DNA of 64,000 bases from Hyphomicrobium sp. (GCF_019744875.1 NZ_JAIETU010000006.1:1-64000); one strand, 5' to 3'; shown: positions 38,848 through 48,998, numbered from the stretch's first letter. Numbers and translations: made by a program. Notes: generated by a model not told the origin, from the sequence alone.

Positions 38848-41592
38848 ATGGGGGACGATATGACTCGCTCAAAATTCTGGGCTCGCCGGCTCACGACCGC
38901 TACGGCGACGTTGTCACTGGCCGTGGCGCTGAGCCTCACGGTTTCGCATGACGCGATGGCCGCGTGCACATTCAGTCCGGGACCGGGCGCGACCGCCGGA
39001 AACGACACCGTGTCATGCTCCGACGCCAACGGCACGGCGCTTAATCTTCTCGCGGGTAACGACAAGCTCACCGTCAACGACGGAGCGACTTTGACGGGTG
39101 GCACGGCGACCGGTGGGGCCGGCAACGACCTCATCGTCATCAATGGCGGCGTCGTGAATGTGAACTTCAATCCTGGAACCGGCGCCGGGTCGCTCGGCGA
39201 TACGGACCGGATTTTCGTGTTCGGCGGCACGTTCAACGACATCGAGGCCCAGGGCGGCTCCGGCCAGAACAACTTCACCTTCCTGATGGGCGGAACCATC
39301 GAGGGCGGCGGCATCGAAATCAACCGAGGGTCGGTGAACCATACCCTGGTGTTCGACGGTGCAACGACCAACGGCGCGGAAGTTTTCGAATTCCAGAACG
39401 GCAACGCAGGCGTCAACAACGCGACGCGCGATCCGACGTTCTATTTCCGGTCCGGCACCATCACCGCCGAGGAGATGGAATTCGGAGCGAACGATTTCGA
39501 CGGGGTGTCGCGCACCAACACCACAGTCATCTTCGATCCGATCCATGCCATGAATGCGGAAGATCGCGAGACCTTCCAGGATCTCGTCAACGGCTCGAGC
39601 GCGAACGACGCGGCGCTGAGCACCGCAAACCTGAACGCAGCGATCACGGGCGCTCCGGTCAATACGGACGGGCGCAGGATGGTGCTGAATGTTCCGGAGG
39701 TCGAATTCGGCAACGGCAACGATACCCTCATCTTCGAGGGTGCCGTGAACACCGGGGAAGAGGACGACCGGAACCTCGAGCTCAACGGCGAGGAAGATGA
39801 GCCCGGCGAATTCGAGATCACGGAATTCAACGGCGGCGGTGGCGAGAACAACCTCATCGTGAGGGGAGAAAGCCGTCTCGCGCTGGGCGAGGTCGAGAAC
39901 TTCCAGAATCTGTCGGTTATCAATGGCTCTGTGCTGACACTCGGCGAGAGCGAGTACGAATTCGAAGAGTCGGTCACGGTCGATGGTACGTCCGTGCTGC
40001 ACCTTTCCGGATCGGACGTGGAATTCGAGACCGAGCACTTCGAGCTGCAGGCGGGAGCGGGCCTGGAGGCACTCGCAGGCTTGCCGTCCTACTATAACGC
40101 CTTCGCAACGGGCGGCGTGCTGCGCATCGGCGCTCTGCCGGGTGCGACCGGCGGCGGCGACGATGACGACGACGATTTCGTGGCGCTCGATGATGACGAC
40201 GACGATGATGACGGCCCGACCGGCGAACCCGTGAACGTGACGTTCAACGTCGGCGGCAATACGTTCGTCAACAACGGCACGATCACCATGCTGAATGGCG
40301 TCGTCGGCGACAACCTCACGGTCGTCGGTCCCTACACGTCGACCGGCGGCAACCTCGCTGTCGATACGGAGCTGGGCGGTGCTGGTTCGCCAACGGATCT
40401 GCTCTCGATCCAAGGCACGGTTGCGGGTGTGACCACGATCTACGTCAACAACGTGGGCGGCACTGGTGCCGCAACTGGACCGGGCGGGATCGTGATCGCT
40501 GCGAGCGATAGCGGCGCCTTTGCTGCGGATTCATTCCGCTTGGCCGTGAATGCGCTGAGCGGGAAGGAGGAAGTCGTGGCGGGTGCCTACTCCTACCGGC
40601 TGTCCGTCACCGACGACGATGCGCGGCTGCAGTCCGGTCTTCTCGATCAGGTGCCGGCCTATGCGACGGCACCGTCCGTCGGCCAGCGTCTCGTGGCGGG
40701 TGGTCTCGATACGCTCTACAAGCGCCTGGGCGAAATCCGTGGCGGCCGCAACGATGGCGCCACGAACGGGGATGGCCTCGTCTGGGTGCGCGGTCACTAC
40801 TCGGACATGGATGTCGACGCCAAGCAGGGCTTCGACTTCTCGCAGCGGACCAGCGGCGTGCTGTTCGGTCTCGGCGGCACGATCGCAACCGAAGGCAACA
40901 CGCGTCTCGCAGTCGGCGCGTTCGGCGGCTACAGCACGGCGGATGCTGGCGTCGATGCCGTCATCTTCGGCGCGAACTCGGGCTCGTCGGTGGATGCGGA
41001 GAGCTGGTCGTTCGGCGGCTACGCGACGTATTATGAGCATGGACGCGCCGGGACGGGCCTCTATGCCGATGCCGTCGTCAAGGCCGACTTCATCGACTTC
41101 GACATGACGGCGAGCAACCGCGCATCGCGCGGGTCGTCTGACGGCGATGCCTTCACGGGCTCGGCCGAGGTTGGCTACGGCATCCCGCTCGGCGGCGGCA
41201 TCGTGGTGCAGCCGCAGGCGCAGGTCGCCTACACCGATCTCACGGTCAACGCCTTCAACGATGCGAACTACGGGCTGGCTGTCTCGTATGGTGCGAGCGA
41301 GAGCCTCGTGGGACGGCTCGGCCTGCAGATCCAGGCCAACTGGGCCCAGCCGGGCGGCGGATATGTGTCGCCTTACGCCATCGTCAACGTCTACGAGGAT
41401 TTCGAAGGCGGCAGTGTGACTGACGTCAACGGAGCGAAGATCGCGAGCGACATCGGCGGCACCTGGTACTCGCTGGGCGGCGGCGTCAATGCCCAGCTCG
41501 CCAACAATGTCAGTCTCTACGGGTCCGGCGAGTATCACTTCGGTGATCTCGAAGGCTGGCAGGGAACCGGTGGCGTCAAGTTGAACTGGTGA
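38848..41592 (+). CDS. Large autotransporter (type Va) with acidic passenger
   Basis: 914 residues. Signal peptide to about residue 38 (AMA-A). The passenger (about 40-640) is rich in Gly, Asn, Asp and Thr with a beta-helix-like texture (LLAGNDKLTVNDGATLTGG, FVFGGTFNDIEAQGG), and its centre (about 436-460) holds an aspartate-rich strip with runs of six and eight Asp. The C-terminal autotransporter barrel (about 645-914) includes VWVRGHYSDMDVD and ends VKLNW. It should secrete itself across the outer membrane; adhesion or calcium binding are possibilities only. An ATG four codons in (38860) is the alternative start. Confidence 0.82.
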   Translation: MGDDMTRSKFWARRLTTATATLSLAVALSLTVSHDAMAACTFSPGPGATAGNDTVSCSDANGTALNLLAGNDKLTVNDGATLTGGTATGGAGNDLIVINGGVVNVNFNPGTGAGSLGDTDRIFVFGGTFNDIEAQGGSGQNNFTFLMGGTIEGGGIEINRGSVNHTLVFDGATTNGAEVFEFQNGNAGVNNATRDPTFYFRSGTITAEEMEFGANDFDGVSRTNTTVIFDPIHAMNAEDRETFQDLVNGSSANDAALSTANLNAAITGAPVNTDGRRMVLNVPEVEFGNGNDTLIFEGAVNTGEEDDRNLELNGEEDEPGEFEITEFNGGGGENNLIVRGESRLALGEVENFQNLSVINGSVLTLGESEYEFEESVTVDGTSVLHLSGSDVEFETEHFELQAGAGLEALAGLPSYYNAFATGGVLRIGALPGATGGGDDDDDDFVALDDDDDDDDGPTGEPVNVTFNVGGNTFVNNGTITMLNGVVGDNLTVVGPYTSTGGNLAVDTELGGAGSPTDLLSIQGTVAGVTTIYVNNVGGTGAATGPGGIVIAASDSGAFAADSFRLAVNALSGKEEVVAGAYSYRLSVTDDDARLQSGLLDQVPAYATAPSVGQRLVAGGLDTLYKRLGEIRGGRNDGATNGDGLVWVRGHYSDMDVDAKQGFDFSQRTSGVLFGLGGTIATEGNTRLAVGAFGGYSTADAGVDAVIFGANSGSSVDAESWSFGGYATYYEHGRAGTGLYADAVVKADFIDFDMTASNRASRGSSDGDAFTGSAEVGYGIPLGGGIVVQPQAQVAYTDLTVNAFNDANYGLAVSYGASESLVGRLGLQIQANWAQPGGGYVSPYAIVNVYEDFEGGSVTDVNGAKIASDIGGTWYSLGGGVNAQLANNVSLYGSGEYHFGDLEGWQGTGGVKLNW

Positions 41593-41632
41593 GTTAAACC
41601 CCGTCCTCACTCGTACACTTGCCTGTCACGTT

Positions 41633-41667
41633 AGGCCGTCCGCGAAAGCGGGCGGCCTTCTCTTTTT
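41633..41667 (+). terminator. Rho-independent terminator of the autotransporter
   Basis: AGGCCGTCCGC (41633-41643) pairs with GCGGGCGGCCT (41648-41658), loop GAAA and one G-U, then TCTCTTTTTG. The gene on the other strand ends at 41685. Confidence 0.88.
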
Positions 41668-41684
41668 GGGCTCGAGCTCGAAGG

Positions 41685-43181
41685 TCAGACCGTGGGGCGG
41701 TGGCGTGCGGAGGCCAGAACGATCAAGCCGCACGCCGCCATCGCTGCGGTGGCCCAGAAGAACATGGGATCCGTCGCGCGGCTGGCCCATAGGGTGCCGT
41801 GTAGCGCGACCGCCGCCAGGATTGCGATGCCGGAGAGCGCGCGCAGGAGCTGCGTCAGGCGGGAGGCGTCGCCGGCAAACGGCGCTGCGATGAGGCATGC
41901 GACAGTCGTGCCGGCATACGCGGCAAGCGCGAATGCTTCGCCGCCCGAGAAGATGGCAATGGCAGCCGCGGCGATGGCGAGCGGTTGGCCCCAGGTCACC
42001 GCGGCCCAGATCGTTTCCCAGAAGGGCGTGGGCCGTCCCGCGTCGCGGCGGCGCGCAAGCCAGATGGCGACGCCGCTGTGGGTGACGAAGGTGAGGGCGA
42101 GGCCGAGCACGGCATAGACGACCTTGACGGCGAAGCCGCCGAACCATCCGAAATGCAAGGGTTGGAGGGCGCCGAGAATTTGCTGTCCGATGGTGCCGCT
42201 TTCCAGGCCGCCGTCGCCGAGGCGTTTGCCGGAGCCGTCGAAGTAGTAGCTGTTCGAGTTGGCGAGATGGCCCGGCGTGCGCATGCCGAGGTGGACGATC
42301 TGGCCGATCTTGGCAATGTGCCCAAAGTTGGCGCTGGCGAATTCGGCGTCCTGCTTCTCGGCCTGAATGGCGCGGATCATGGCGGCGATGTCGGGCACGG
42401 GCGCGGCCGTCTCATCTTCCGTGGGATGCGGTCCGAGGATGGTTGCGAACGCCTTCTCGGAATCGCCGTCGTAGGCGGCAAGCGCGAGCACGCCGACGAT
42501 CAGCGTCGAAAGGCCAAGAAGTGCGCCGGTCGTCGAGACGACGACATGAAACGGCAGGCCCCAGACGCCGAGCCGATTGTGCAGATCGGCTTCCTGCAGG
42601 CGGCGCGAGCCGCCCCATCTCAGCGAAAATGCATCCTTGAAGAGGCGTGGATGCGACAGCAGCCCCGAGACGAGTGAGGAGAGCAGCGCGACTCCCGTCA
42701 GGCCGACGAGAAACAGGCCGAAGGTGCGCGGGAGGTGCAAGTGCATATGGAGGTCGCCGACGAACTCGGACCAGGGCGCCGTGTTCTCGACGATCAGCTC
42801 GCCCTTGTCGTTGGCGATCCAGTTGCCTTCGACCCCGGTGTCGTGATCATGAAAATTGACGAGCACGCGGCTTTGCACGGGGCTGGGGCCCATGATGAAG
42901 AGATCGTGCGCGGCATTGGCGGCGCGCGCTTTGCGATAGCCTTGCTCGACGGCGTTTGCGGCCGCTTCCGTCGTTAGCGGGGCTGACGCCACGGGCGCGT
43001 CGGGCTGCTCCCAACGCTGCAGCTCGTGCAGGAACACGCAGAGCGTGCCGGTGAGGCAGACGATGTAGATCAGGGCGGCGAAAGCAATGCCGAGCGCTGA
43101 ATGGCCGGCCAGCATGGCGCGCACGAAGTCCGGCGCCAGGAACGGCTTCTTACGCGCCTTCTGGGGCGTGTGGTCCTGCAT
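41685..43181 (-). CDS. PepSY-domain transmembrane protein (ferric reductase-like)
   Basis: 498 residues from the ATG at 43181, with about six hydrophobic segments. PepSY-type sequences are found after the first helix (about 45-155) and again mid-protein. HLHLPRTFGLFLVGLTGVALL and ADLHNRLGVWGLPFHVVVSTTG have His pairs like haem-ligating helices. Proteins of this kind accompany TonB siderophore receptors and are thought to reduce or handle siderophore iron at the inner membrane. Its start overlaps the stop of the preceding gene by one base (TAATG). Confidence 0.83.
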   Translation of the reverse strand: MQDHTPQKARKKPFLAPDFVRAMLAGHSALGIAFAALIYIVCLTGTLCVFLHELQRWEQPDAPVASAPLTTEAAANAVEQGYRKARAANAAHDLFIMGPSPVQSRVLVNFHDHDTGVEGNWIANDKGELIVENTAPWSEFVGDLHMHLHLPRTFGLFLVGLTGVALLSSLVSGLLSHPRLFKDAFSLRWGGSRRLQEADLHNRLGVWGLPFHVVVSTTGALLGLSTLIVGVLALAAYDGDSEKAFATILGPHPTEDETAAPVPDIAAMIRAIQAEKQDAEFASANFGHIAKIGQIVHLGMRTPGHLANSNSYYFDGSGKRLGDGGLESGTIGQQILGALQPLHFGWFGGFAVKVVYAVLGLALTFVTHSGVAIWLARRRDAGRPTPFWETIWAAVTWGQPLAIAAAAIAIFSGGEAFALAAYAGTTVACLIAAPFAGDASRLTQLLRALSGIAILAAVALHGTLWASRATDPMFFWATAAMAACGLIVLASARHRPTV

Positions 43182-43765
43182 TACGAAAGCACCTTCGGGA
43201 GAAACGCCACGGCGAAGCCTGCTGCCGAAACCGTGAGCAGAATGATCGTTGCGCGCAGGAGGCGCGGATCGCACAGCGTCCAGGCCATGCCGCCACCCCA
43301 CAGAATAGGCACGAGCAGCCCGCCGATGACAGCGCGGTCCTGCGGGGGCATGGGGAAGTTGACCGCGACGGCCACGCCGAGGCCGATTGCGGCGATGCCG
43401 GCCAGCACAATGGCGAGCAGGCTCTTGGCGACGCCACGACGCCAATTGGAGGGGCGCTCCTCAGGATCATAAGGCGCTTCGCGCGGCGCGCGGGCCTTGC
43501 TCGTGCGCCGCTCGTAGGTCGCGGCGATGACCGCATAGGCCGCGAGGGAGAGCGCGCCGAGCGCGTAGGTCGTGCCCAGCTCCGCGCCCCAGGCTTGCGC
43601 CAGAACAACGGCGCCGGCGAGGACGGTGATCCAGCCCGCGATCAGCAGGGCGGAGCTGCTGCGCTGCCGGGTCAGCCAGCGCTTGCGCAACATGACGACG
43701 CCGGCGGTCGTAATTAGACCGCCGGCGAGTGTGACGAGAAGGTGGTAGTGGGTCGAGAAACTCAA
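43181..43765 (-). CDS. Membrane protein of the PepSY/TonB locus
   Basis: 194 residues with five or six hydrophobic segments, interrupted by a charged loop at about 88-108 (ERRTSKARAPREAPYDPEERP). It resembles the small membrane proteins (DUF3325/DUF3649 type) that lie between a TonB receptor and a PepSY protein, but the sequence match is not certain. Translationally coupled to the PepSY gene. Confidence 0.7.
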   Translation of the reverse strand: MSFSTHYHLLVTLAGGLITTAGVVMLRKRWLTRQRSSSALLIAGWITVLAGAVVLAQAWGAELGTTYALGALSLAAYAVIAATYERRTSKARAPREAPYDPEERPSNWRRGVAKSLLAIVLAGIAAIGLGVAVAVNFPMPPQDRAVIGGLLVPILWGGGMAWTLCDPRLLRATIILLTVSAAGFAVAFLPKVLS

Positions 43766-43786
43766 TGCGCGGTTGTCCCTGGTTGA

Positions 43787-46270
43787 TCAGAATTTGTACG
43801 TGAAGCCGGTGAGGATGGTCCGCGCCTGGCCGATGAAGCAGTCGCCGCGGTAGGCCGCGCATGACGTCACGACAAACTTGTCCTCGAGGTTCTGCGCCGT
43901 CAGCTGCCAGCGCCAGTCGTCGGTCTCGTAGGCGACCATAGCATCGAAGAGCGTGAACGACGGCGTCGTGATCTTCAGCTCCCGGCCGATGACGGGAATG
44001 CCCGGACCCACGATCTGGACCTCGACGCCGTTGCTCTCGGCGCTTCCGACATAGCGCGCGCCGCCACCGAAGGACAGGCCGCGCAACGGACCATCCTGCA
44101 CACTATAGATCGCCCAAAGCGAGGCGAGATGCTGCGGAATGCCGTCGACGCGCTTGCCCTCCATGAAGGCCGGGATGCCGCTCGCATACGGGAACAGCTC
44201 CGGATACTTCTCGTAGATTGCGTCCGTGTAGGAATAGGTGCCGATGATCTTGAGCTCCGGCGTGACCTTGCCGAGCGCCTCGATCTCGAAGCCGCGTACC
44301 TTGACGTTCGCGCCCTGGATGCCATCGAACAGGATGTCGGGCTGGACGATCTGGTTTTCTTCCTTGAGCTCGTACAGCGCGGCGTTGATCGCGAAGGGTG
44401 CGCCGTTCGGCTGATACTTGAAGCCGATTTCCACCTGCTCGCCCTCCAAGGGACCGGCCGGCCGGAGCGTCTGGCCGTAGACCGTCGCGAGGATGTGGTC
44501 GCCGACCGGCTGGCCGGGCTGCGGAGCAAACGAGGTGGAGTAGCTGACATACGGCGTGAGGCCGAAGTCGAAATTGTACATCAGCGCGGCGCGGCCGGTG
44601 GTTGCGGTGTCCTTTTCGTCCGGGGCGCCCGCCTGTTCGGCCGTGAGCCAGTCCTGACGAATGCCGAACACGCCGGTCCACGGGCCGAGCTTGATCTGGT
44701 CCTGAATGTAGAGGCCGGTTTGAATCTGCGCCTCGTGCGGGCGTGCGAACATCGGCACGTTGTCGGCGGATACGAAGCCGCCGCCGAGCGACAGGAGGAA
44801 TGTCGATCGCCCGTAGCGCGGATCATAGATGTCGAACGTGGGCTGACCGGGAACGAGATTGTCGATCAGCGTGCCCGCGTTCTGCTGGTCCGTACCGTAG
44901 TGCATGTAGTCGATGCCGCCCGTCACCTTGTGGCTGGCCCAGCCGGTGCGGAATGTGCCCGTGAGGTTCGTGTCGGTGTTGAAGATGTCGGTTTGCTGGT
45001 CGGTCTTGGTGCGTGCGCGCGCGACCTGGGACTCGCCTCCGTTCAGGAACGGCGCATTCGTCGGGTCCAGCACAATGCCGAGCCCGGCAAGGAAGCTGAA
45101 GCGTGCCGGCGTCAGGAGCGCGGGATACGTCGAATCGTAGGCGTTTTCCGTGTGCGCATAGCGCGACACGTGATGCAGTTTCAGGTCGTCGCTGAACTTG
45201 TGGTCGATCAGCAGCGTGCCGGACTGAGACTGAGTGTCGTAGTAGTCGTCCGGCTCGCCGGCGAAGGTGCTGTGGGTGGCACGCTGTCCACGCTTGTTCG
45301 GCGTGAGCGTGCCGACGGCGGGCAGGAACTGTTGCGTCGAGCCGCTGTGGTCGTCACGGAAGTTCCCGAGCACGGAAATGCTTGTGTTGTTGGTCGGGCG
45401 GTAGGTGATGGACGGCGCGAGCATCAGGCGATCGTTGTCGACGTAGTCGACCTGGGTGTCCGCGTCGCGGGCGAGGCCTACGATGCGATAGAGCCACTTG
45501 CCGTCTTTCGTCAGGGCACCGGTGGAGTCGAGCCGCACCTGCTTGAAATCGAACGAGCCGTAGTCGACACCGACCTCGGTGTAGGGCAGCTCGCTCGGCA
45601 GCTTGGAGGCCACGTTGATGATGCCGCCGGTCGGTGCCTGGCCGTAGAGCATGGACGACGGGCCGCGCAGCACCTCGATGCGCTCGAGGGCGTAAGGCTC
45701 GATCGGAGCCATCGTCTGGCTGTAGCCGTAGGTCGCGCGGAGGCCGTCGATGAAGTACTGGCCGGCGAGGCCGCGCACGATGCTCGAGTCACCGCGGCTG
45801 TCGGGGCCGAACGGATCGGCGAAGACGCCGGGCACGTAGCGCGTCGCCTCCTGTACGCTCTGTGCGCCCTGATCGCGGATCTGCTCCTTGCCGACGACGG
45901 AGATTGACTGCGGCGTTTCCTTCAGCGGCGTGTTCGTCTTCGTGCCGACGGCGGAGTCCGTTGCGACGTAGTCTTTCACAGGCGATCCGCCGTTGGTCAC
46001 ACCGGTGTAGCGCGACTGCTCGGGCGGGCCTTCTGCCGCGGCGGCTTGAGGCGCAGCCTGCTGCGGGGCAGCTTTCGCCTTGGATGCTTTCGTGGCCTGC
46101 TTTTTCGGTGCGCTCTTGGCGGTCACTTCGAGCGGCGGCAACTCGGCCGGTTGTTCGGCAGGCTGCGCGGCCTGCGGCGGCGCGCTCTGCGCTCCTGCAA
46201 CATGCGGCGCGATGCTCAGCATCAGTGCGCACGCAAGCGATCGCGCGCAAACGCGCATCGTCGTCTTCAT
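43787..46270 (-). CDS. TonB-dependent siderophore receptor
   Basis: 827 residues. The signal peptide runs to about residue 27. A long Ala/Pro/Gln/Lys linker (about 28-85) contains a TonB-box-like LPPLEVTA. The plug (about 100-235) has TPQSISVVGKEQIRD, GLAGQYFIDGLRATYG and LRGPSSMLYGQAPTGG. The barrel ends in a terminal Phe (GFTYKF). The plug signatures are of the FhuA/FoxA/FecA-like group, and the ligand is unknown. It heads a three-gene minus-strand cluster with the two membrane proteins. A similar N-terminal linker occurs in the receptor at 30957. Confidence 0.93.
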   Translation of the reverse strand: MKTTMRVCARSLACALMLSIAPHVAGAQSAPPQAAQPAEQPAELPPLEVTAKSAPKKQATKASKAKAAPQQAAPQAAAAEGPPEQSRYTGVTNGGSPVKDYVATDSAVGTKTNTPLKETPQSISVVGKEQIRDQGAQSVQEATRYVPGVFADPFGPDSRGDSSIVRGLAGQYFIDGLRATYGYSQTMAPIEPYALERIEVLRGPSSMLYGQAPTGGIINVASKLPSELPYTEVGVDYGSFDFKQVRLDSTGALTKDGKWLYRIVGLARDADTQVDYVDNDRLMLAPSITYRPTNNTSISVLGNFRDDHSGSTQQFLPAVGTLTPNKRGQRATHSTFAGEPDDYYDTQSQSGTLLIDHKFSDDLKLHHVSRYAHTENAYDSTYPALLTPARFSFLAGLGIVLDPTNAPFLNGGESQVARARTKTDQQTDIFNTDTNLTGTFRTGWASHKVTGGIDYMHYGTDQQNAGTLIDNLVPGQPTFDIYDPRYGRSTFLLSLGGGFVSADNVPMFARPHEAQIQTGLYIQDQIKLGPWTGVFGIRQDWLTAEQAGAPDEKDTATTGRAALMYNFDFGLTPYVSYSTSFAPQPGQPVGDHILATVYGQTLRPAGPLEGEQVEIGFKYQPNGAPFAINAALYELKEENQIVQPDILFDGIQGANVKVRGFEIEALGKVTPELKIIGTYSYTDAIYEKYPELFPYASGIPAFMEGKRVDGIPQHLASLWAIYSVQDGPLRGLSFGGGARYVGSAESNGVEVQIVGPGIPVIGRELKITTPSFTLFDAMVAYETDDWRWQLTAQNLEDKFVVTSCAAYRGDCFIGQARTILTGFTYKF

Positions 46271-46384
46271 CGTCCAGCCCCCAAAAACCCCTGATCGGAA
46301 CGTCAGTCGGGATTTGGCTGGCGAGGGGCGCAGATCCCCTCATGGCTGGCTGATGGTCTCAAACTGACTACTTCAGGATACAGC

Positions 46385-46415
46385 GGCGCCGGGCAATGTC
46401 TACCGTTGAAGTATA
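46385..46415 (-). promoter_or_regulatory. Candidate promoter of the receptor cluster
   Basis: On the minus strand TAGACA and TATCCT lie 16 bases apart, about 120 bases before the receptor ATG. The same region has an ACTTCA/TGAAGT inverted pair and two copies of CGGCGCCG. No 7-1-7 Fur-type palindrome was seen. Confidence 0.3.
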
Positions 46416-46491
46416 CATAATCCGGCGCCGTGACTTTGTTGCACGGGGCAAATCGGCTGCCGTCGGACAAGTGCGGGCCGGACAAGTGTGA

Positions 46492-47442
46492 TCAGGCCGT
46501 GCGCGCGACTTTCCGTTCGATCGCGTCCCAGATCATGGCGGCGATGTCGTTGCCGCCGAATGCCTTCACCTGGCGGATGCCCGTCGGCGACGTGACGTTG
46601 ATTTCGGTCAGGAAGCCGCCGATGACGTCGATGCCGGTGAAAATCAGCCCACGCCGCTTGAGCTCCGGGCCGAGGCGCGCGCAGATCTCACGCTCGCGTG
46701 CCGTGAGCTCCGTTTTCACGGCGGTGCCGCCGACGTGCAGGTTGGAGCGCGTCTCGCCCTCGGCCGGAACGCGGTTGATGGCGCCCGCGATCTCGCCGTC
46801 GACGAGGATGATCCGCTTGTCGCCCTGGCGCACCTCGGAACGATATTCCTGCACCATGAACGGCTCGCGGAATACGGTTTGAAACAATTCGACGAGGGCG
46901 CCGAGGTTGCTGTCCTCGGGGCGAATGCGGAACACGCTCGCGCCGCCGTTGCCGTACAGCGGCTTGATGATGATGTCCTTGTGGGTCTTGCGGAACGCGA
47001 CCACGTCGTCGAGCGAGCGCGTCACCAGCGTCACCGGCATGAGATCGAGGAAGTCGAGCACGAACAGCTTTTCGGGCGCGTTGCGCACGTGGGCGGGATC
47101 GTTGACGACCAGCGTTTTCGGATGAATGCGCTCGAGCAGATGCGTGGTGGTGATGTAGGCCATGTCGAACGGCGGGTCCTGCCGCAGCAGCACGACGTCC
47201 CATTCGGCAAGGTTCTGCCGGCTGCACGCGCCAAGACGGAAGTGATCTCCGACCGTGTCGACAACGCTGAGCGCGTTGCCACGGGCGACGAGATCCCGCC
47301 CATCGAGGGCGAGGTTTTGCGGCGTGTAGTAGAAAATCTCGTGACCGCGCCGTTCGGCTTCGAGCAGGATGGCGAACGTGCTGTCGCCACGAATATCGAT
47401 CCGATCGATCGGGTCCATTTGGCAGGCGACGCGCAGGGCCAT
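46492..47442 (-). CDS. gshB: Glutathione synthase
   Basis: Ligates gamma-glutamylcysteine to glycine with ATP. The 316 residues from the ATG at 47442 show the ATP-grasp pattern: a start [45 protein letters not shown] and [22 protein letters not shown]. The upstream frame has no better start. It follows the flavin-type gene by 5 bases and belongs to the cluster rsmI-yraN-SRPBCC-pyridoxamine-oxidase-like-gshB. Confidence 0.95.
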   Translation of the reverse strand: MALRVACQMDPIDRIDIRGDSTFAILLEAERRGHEIFYYTPQNLALDGRDLVARGNALSVVDTVGDHFRLGACSRQNLAEWDVVLLRQDPPFDMAYITTTHLLERIHPKTLVVNDPAHVRNAPEKLFVLDFLDLMPVTLVTRSLDDVVAFRKTHKDIIIKPLYGNGGASVFRIRPEDSNLGALVELFQTVFREPFMVQEYRSEVRQGDKRIILVDGEIAGAINRVPAEGETRSNLHVGGTAVKTELTAREREICARLGPELKRRGLIFTGIDVIGGFLTEINVTSPTGIRQVKAFGGNDIAAMIWDAIERKVARTA

Positions 47443-47447
47443 GTGCG

Positions 47448-48107
47448 TTACGCCTTGTCGTCGCCGGAGAAGACGTGGCCCATCCATTCGTCCTGCGTGA
47501 TCTGGCCGGCCTTCTCGACGGCGGCCAGCTCATGGGGGCGCAGGATGTCCTCCAGGCCCTGGATGCGCTTCCATTCGCAGATCGGCGTTTCCTTGTTGGC
47601 GCGCGGCACGTAACGGGACGCGGTCTCTTTCTTGTAGCGGTGGACGTAGCGCGGGCAGTTCATCCAGACGTCCGACACAGCGACTTTCACGACGAGCTCG
47701 GCCTCGTTGAACAGCCCCAGAAGCGGGCCGGACTTGACCACCTCGGCGCGGCCCTGAAGGCGCAGGCGGAACGGGCGCTCGAAATCGATGAAGAGGCAGC
47801 CGATCTCCGGGTGGGCGGTGATGTTGCCCATCGAATAGAACATGCCGTTGCCGTCGTAGCTCGGGAAGGCGATCGTGTTGGCGTCGAGGACGCGGACGAA
47901 GCCGGGGTCGCCGCCCTTGTAGGAGACCGTCGGGCGGCCGTTGTGGCCCACCGTCGACAGAAAGAACATGTCGCGGCTCTCGATGAAGGCGCGGGCGGTG
48001 TCGTCGACCTCTGGCTTGGCGGCGATGACTTCGACGCGGTCGGCCATGGCGCGGCTTTCGAATTCGTCCTGAAGCGCGCGGTGCTGCGGTCCGTACAGTC
48101 GGCTCAT
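47448..48107 (-). CDS. Pyridoxamine 5'-phosphate oxidase-fold protein
   Basis: 219 residues from the ATG at 48107, preceded by GAGAGGAAGC. FMN-binding split-barrel sequences include [37 protein letters not shown] and EIGCLFIDF. The family includes PNPOx and many uncharacterised flavoproteins, so a specific reaction is not assigned. It is followed closely by gshB. Confidence 0.87.
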   Translation of the reverse strand: MSRLYGPQHRALQDEFESRAMADRVEVIAAKPEVDDTARAFIESRDMFFLSTVGHNGRPTVSYKGGDPGFVRVLDANTIAFPSYDGNGMFYSMGNITAHPEIGCLFIDFERPFRLRLQGRAEVVKSGPLLGLFNEAELVVKVAVSDVWMNCPRYVHRYKKETASRYVPRANKETPICEWKRIQGLEDILRPHELAAVEKAGQITQDEWMGHVFSGDDKA

Positions 48108-48282
48108 GGGTGCTTCCTCTCCGATTTGTCGGGTCCGCCTTGGCGGCGGTTGGCAGGCTATGCCCGCGGTTCGCATTCTATCCGGAAAGCGCCCTCTCCG
48201 GAAAGCGCGGGCGTTCACCGGGTTGCGGCGCCGCCGACGCGGCTGTCCGTCCGCCGCCGGAGCAAGTGGTGCATGCTCCATG

Positions 48283-48316
48283 AAAAAGGGCGCGTCCCCT
48301 GTGGGATCGCGCCCCT
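48283..48316 (-). terminator. Rho-independent terminator of the SRPBCC gene
   Basis: On the minus strand AAGGGGCGCG...CGCGCCCTTTTT forms a stem of about 9 bp over a 17-nt loop, with a T run of five. It lies downstream of 48356 and before the pyridoxamine-oxidase-like gene. Confidence 0.8.
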
Positions 48317-48355
48317 TCTCGTCATTGAACCGTCGCGACGGATCGGCCTCGGAGG

Positions 48356-48883
48356 CTACTTCTTGTCGGCGCCGTGCTTGGCCTTGATGGACTCGATGCC
48401 GTCCTTGAAGATGCCGTCGATTACGGCGCGAGCGTCCTTGGCTTCCTTGCCGTCAGCCGGATCATAGGTCGCGCTCCAGCCCACGTTGATCTCGTCCAGA
48501 TCGTCGTCGTCCGGCGTGACCGAGAACTGCGCGTCGTAGTTCTTCACGGGCAGCGGGCTCTCGATAATCGTGTAGCGATAGCTGGTGGCGCCGGTGTCGA
48601 CGAGCTTCTCCTTGATCTTGCCGCCGTCCTTGAGGGTCAGCGTGCGGAAGGTGTCGTCGCCTTCCTTGCTTTCCTCGCACTTGGCGATTGCGGGATGCCA
48701 TTCCTGAATGGCGCACCAGCCGCCGATCTTCGCCCACAGGTCCTTGCGCTCGGCCTCAACCTTCGCCTCGTCCACGTTGATCTCGAGCTTGCGGGCAGAG
48801 ACGAGGCTGGCAGCGGTTGCGGTCTGGGCACCCAGGGCGAGTGCGCCCGCAGCCAGTGACCAAGCGAAAATCGATCTTCTCAT
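48356..48883 (-). CDS. SRPBCC family secreted protein
   Basis: 175 residues, signal peptide about 1-24 (ATAA). The mature domain has the START/Bet v1-like pattern of an acidic N-terminal helix (EINVDEAKVEAERKDLWAKIG), two Cys (CAIQEWHPAIAKC), and a C-terminal helix (RAVIDGIFKDGIESIK). The fold binds hydrophobic ligands; ligand unknown. The ATG at 48883 follows GGGGAGAACGC. Confidence 0.82.
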   Translation of the reverse strand: MRRSIFAWSLAAGALALGAQTATAASLVSARKLEINVDEAKVEAERKDLWAKIGGWCAIQEWHPAIAKCEESKEGDDTFRTLTLKDGGKIKEKLVDTGATSYRYTIIESPLPVKNYDAQFSVTPDDDDLDEINVGWSATYDPADGKEAKDARAVIDGIFKDGIESIKAKHGADKK

Positions 48884-48974
48884 TGCGTTCTCCCTGGGGA
48901 GGCCCCTCGAGGCCTTTTCCGACGTTGTAATAGAGTAACGTATAGACCATCCCGGGTCGTGGCAGGAAGTCCTG

Positions 48975-48998
48975 GCAACACACATGTTCGTGTGTTGC
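48975..48998. terminator. Perfect hairpin downstream of yraN
   Basis: GCAACACAC (48975-48983) pairs with GTGTGTTGC (48990-48998). The flanks lack a T run, so this may be a weak terminator or a protein site. Confidence 0.35.
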
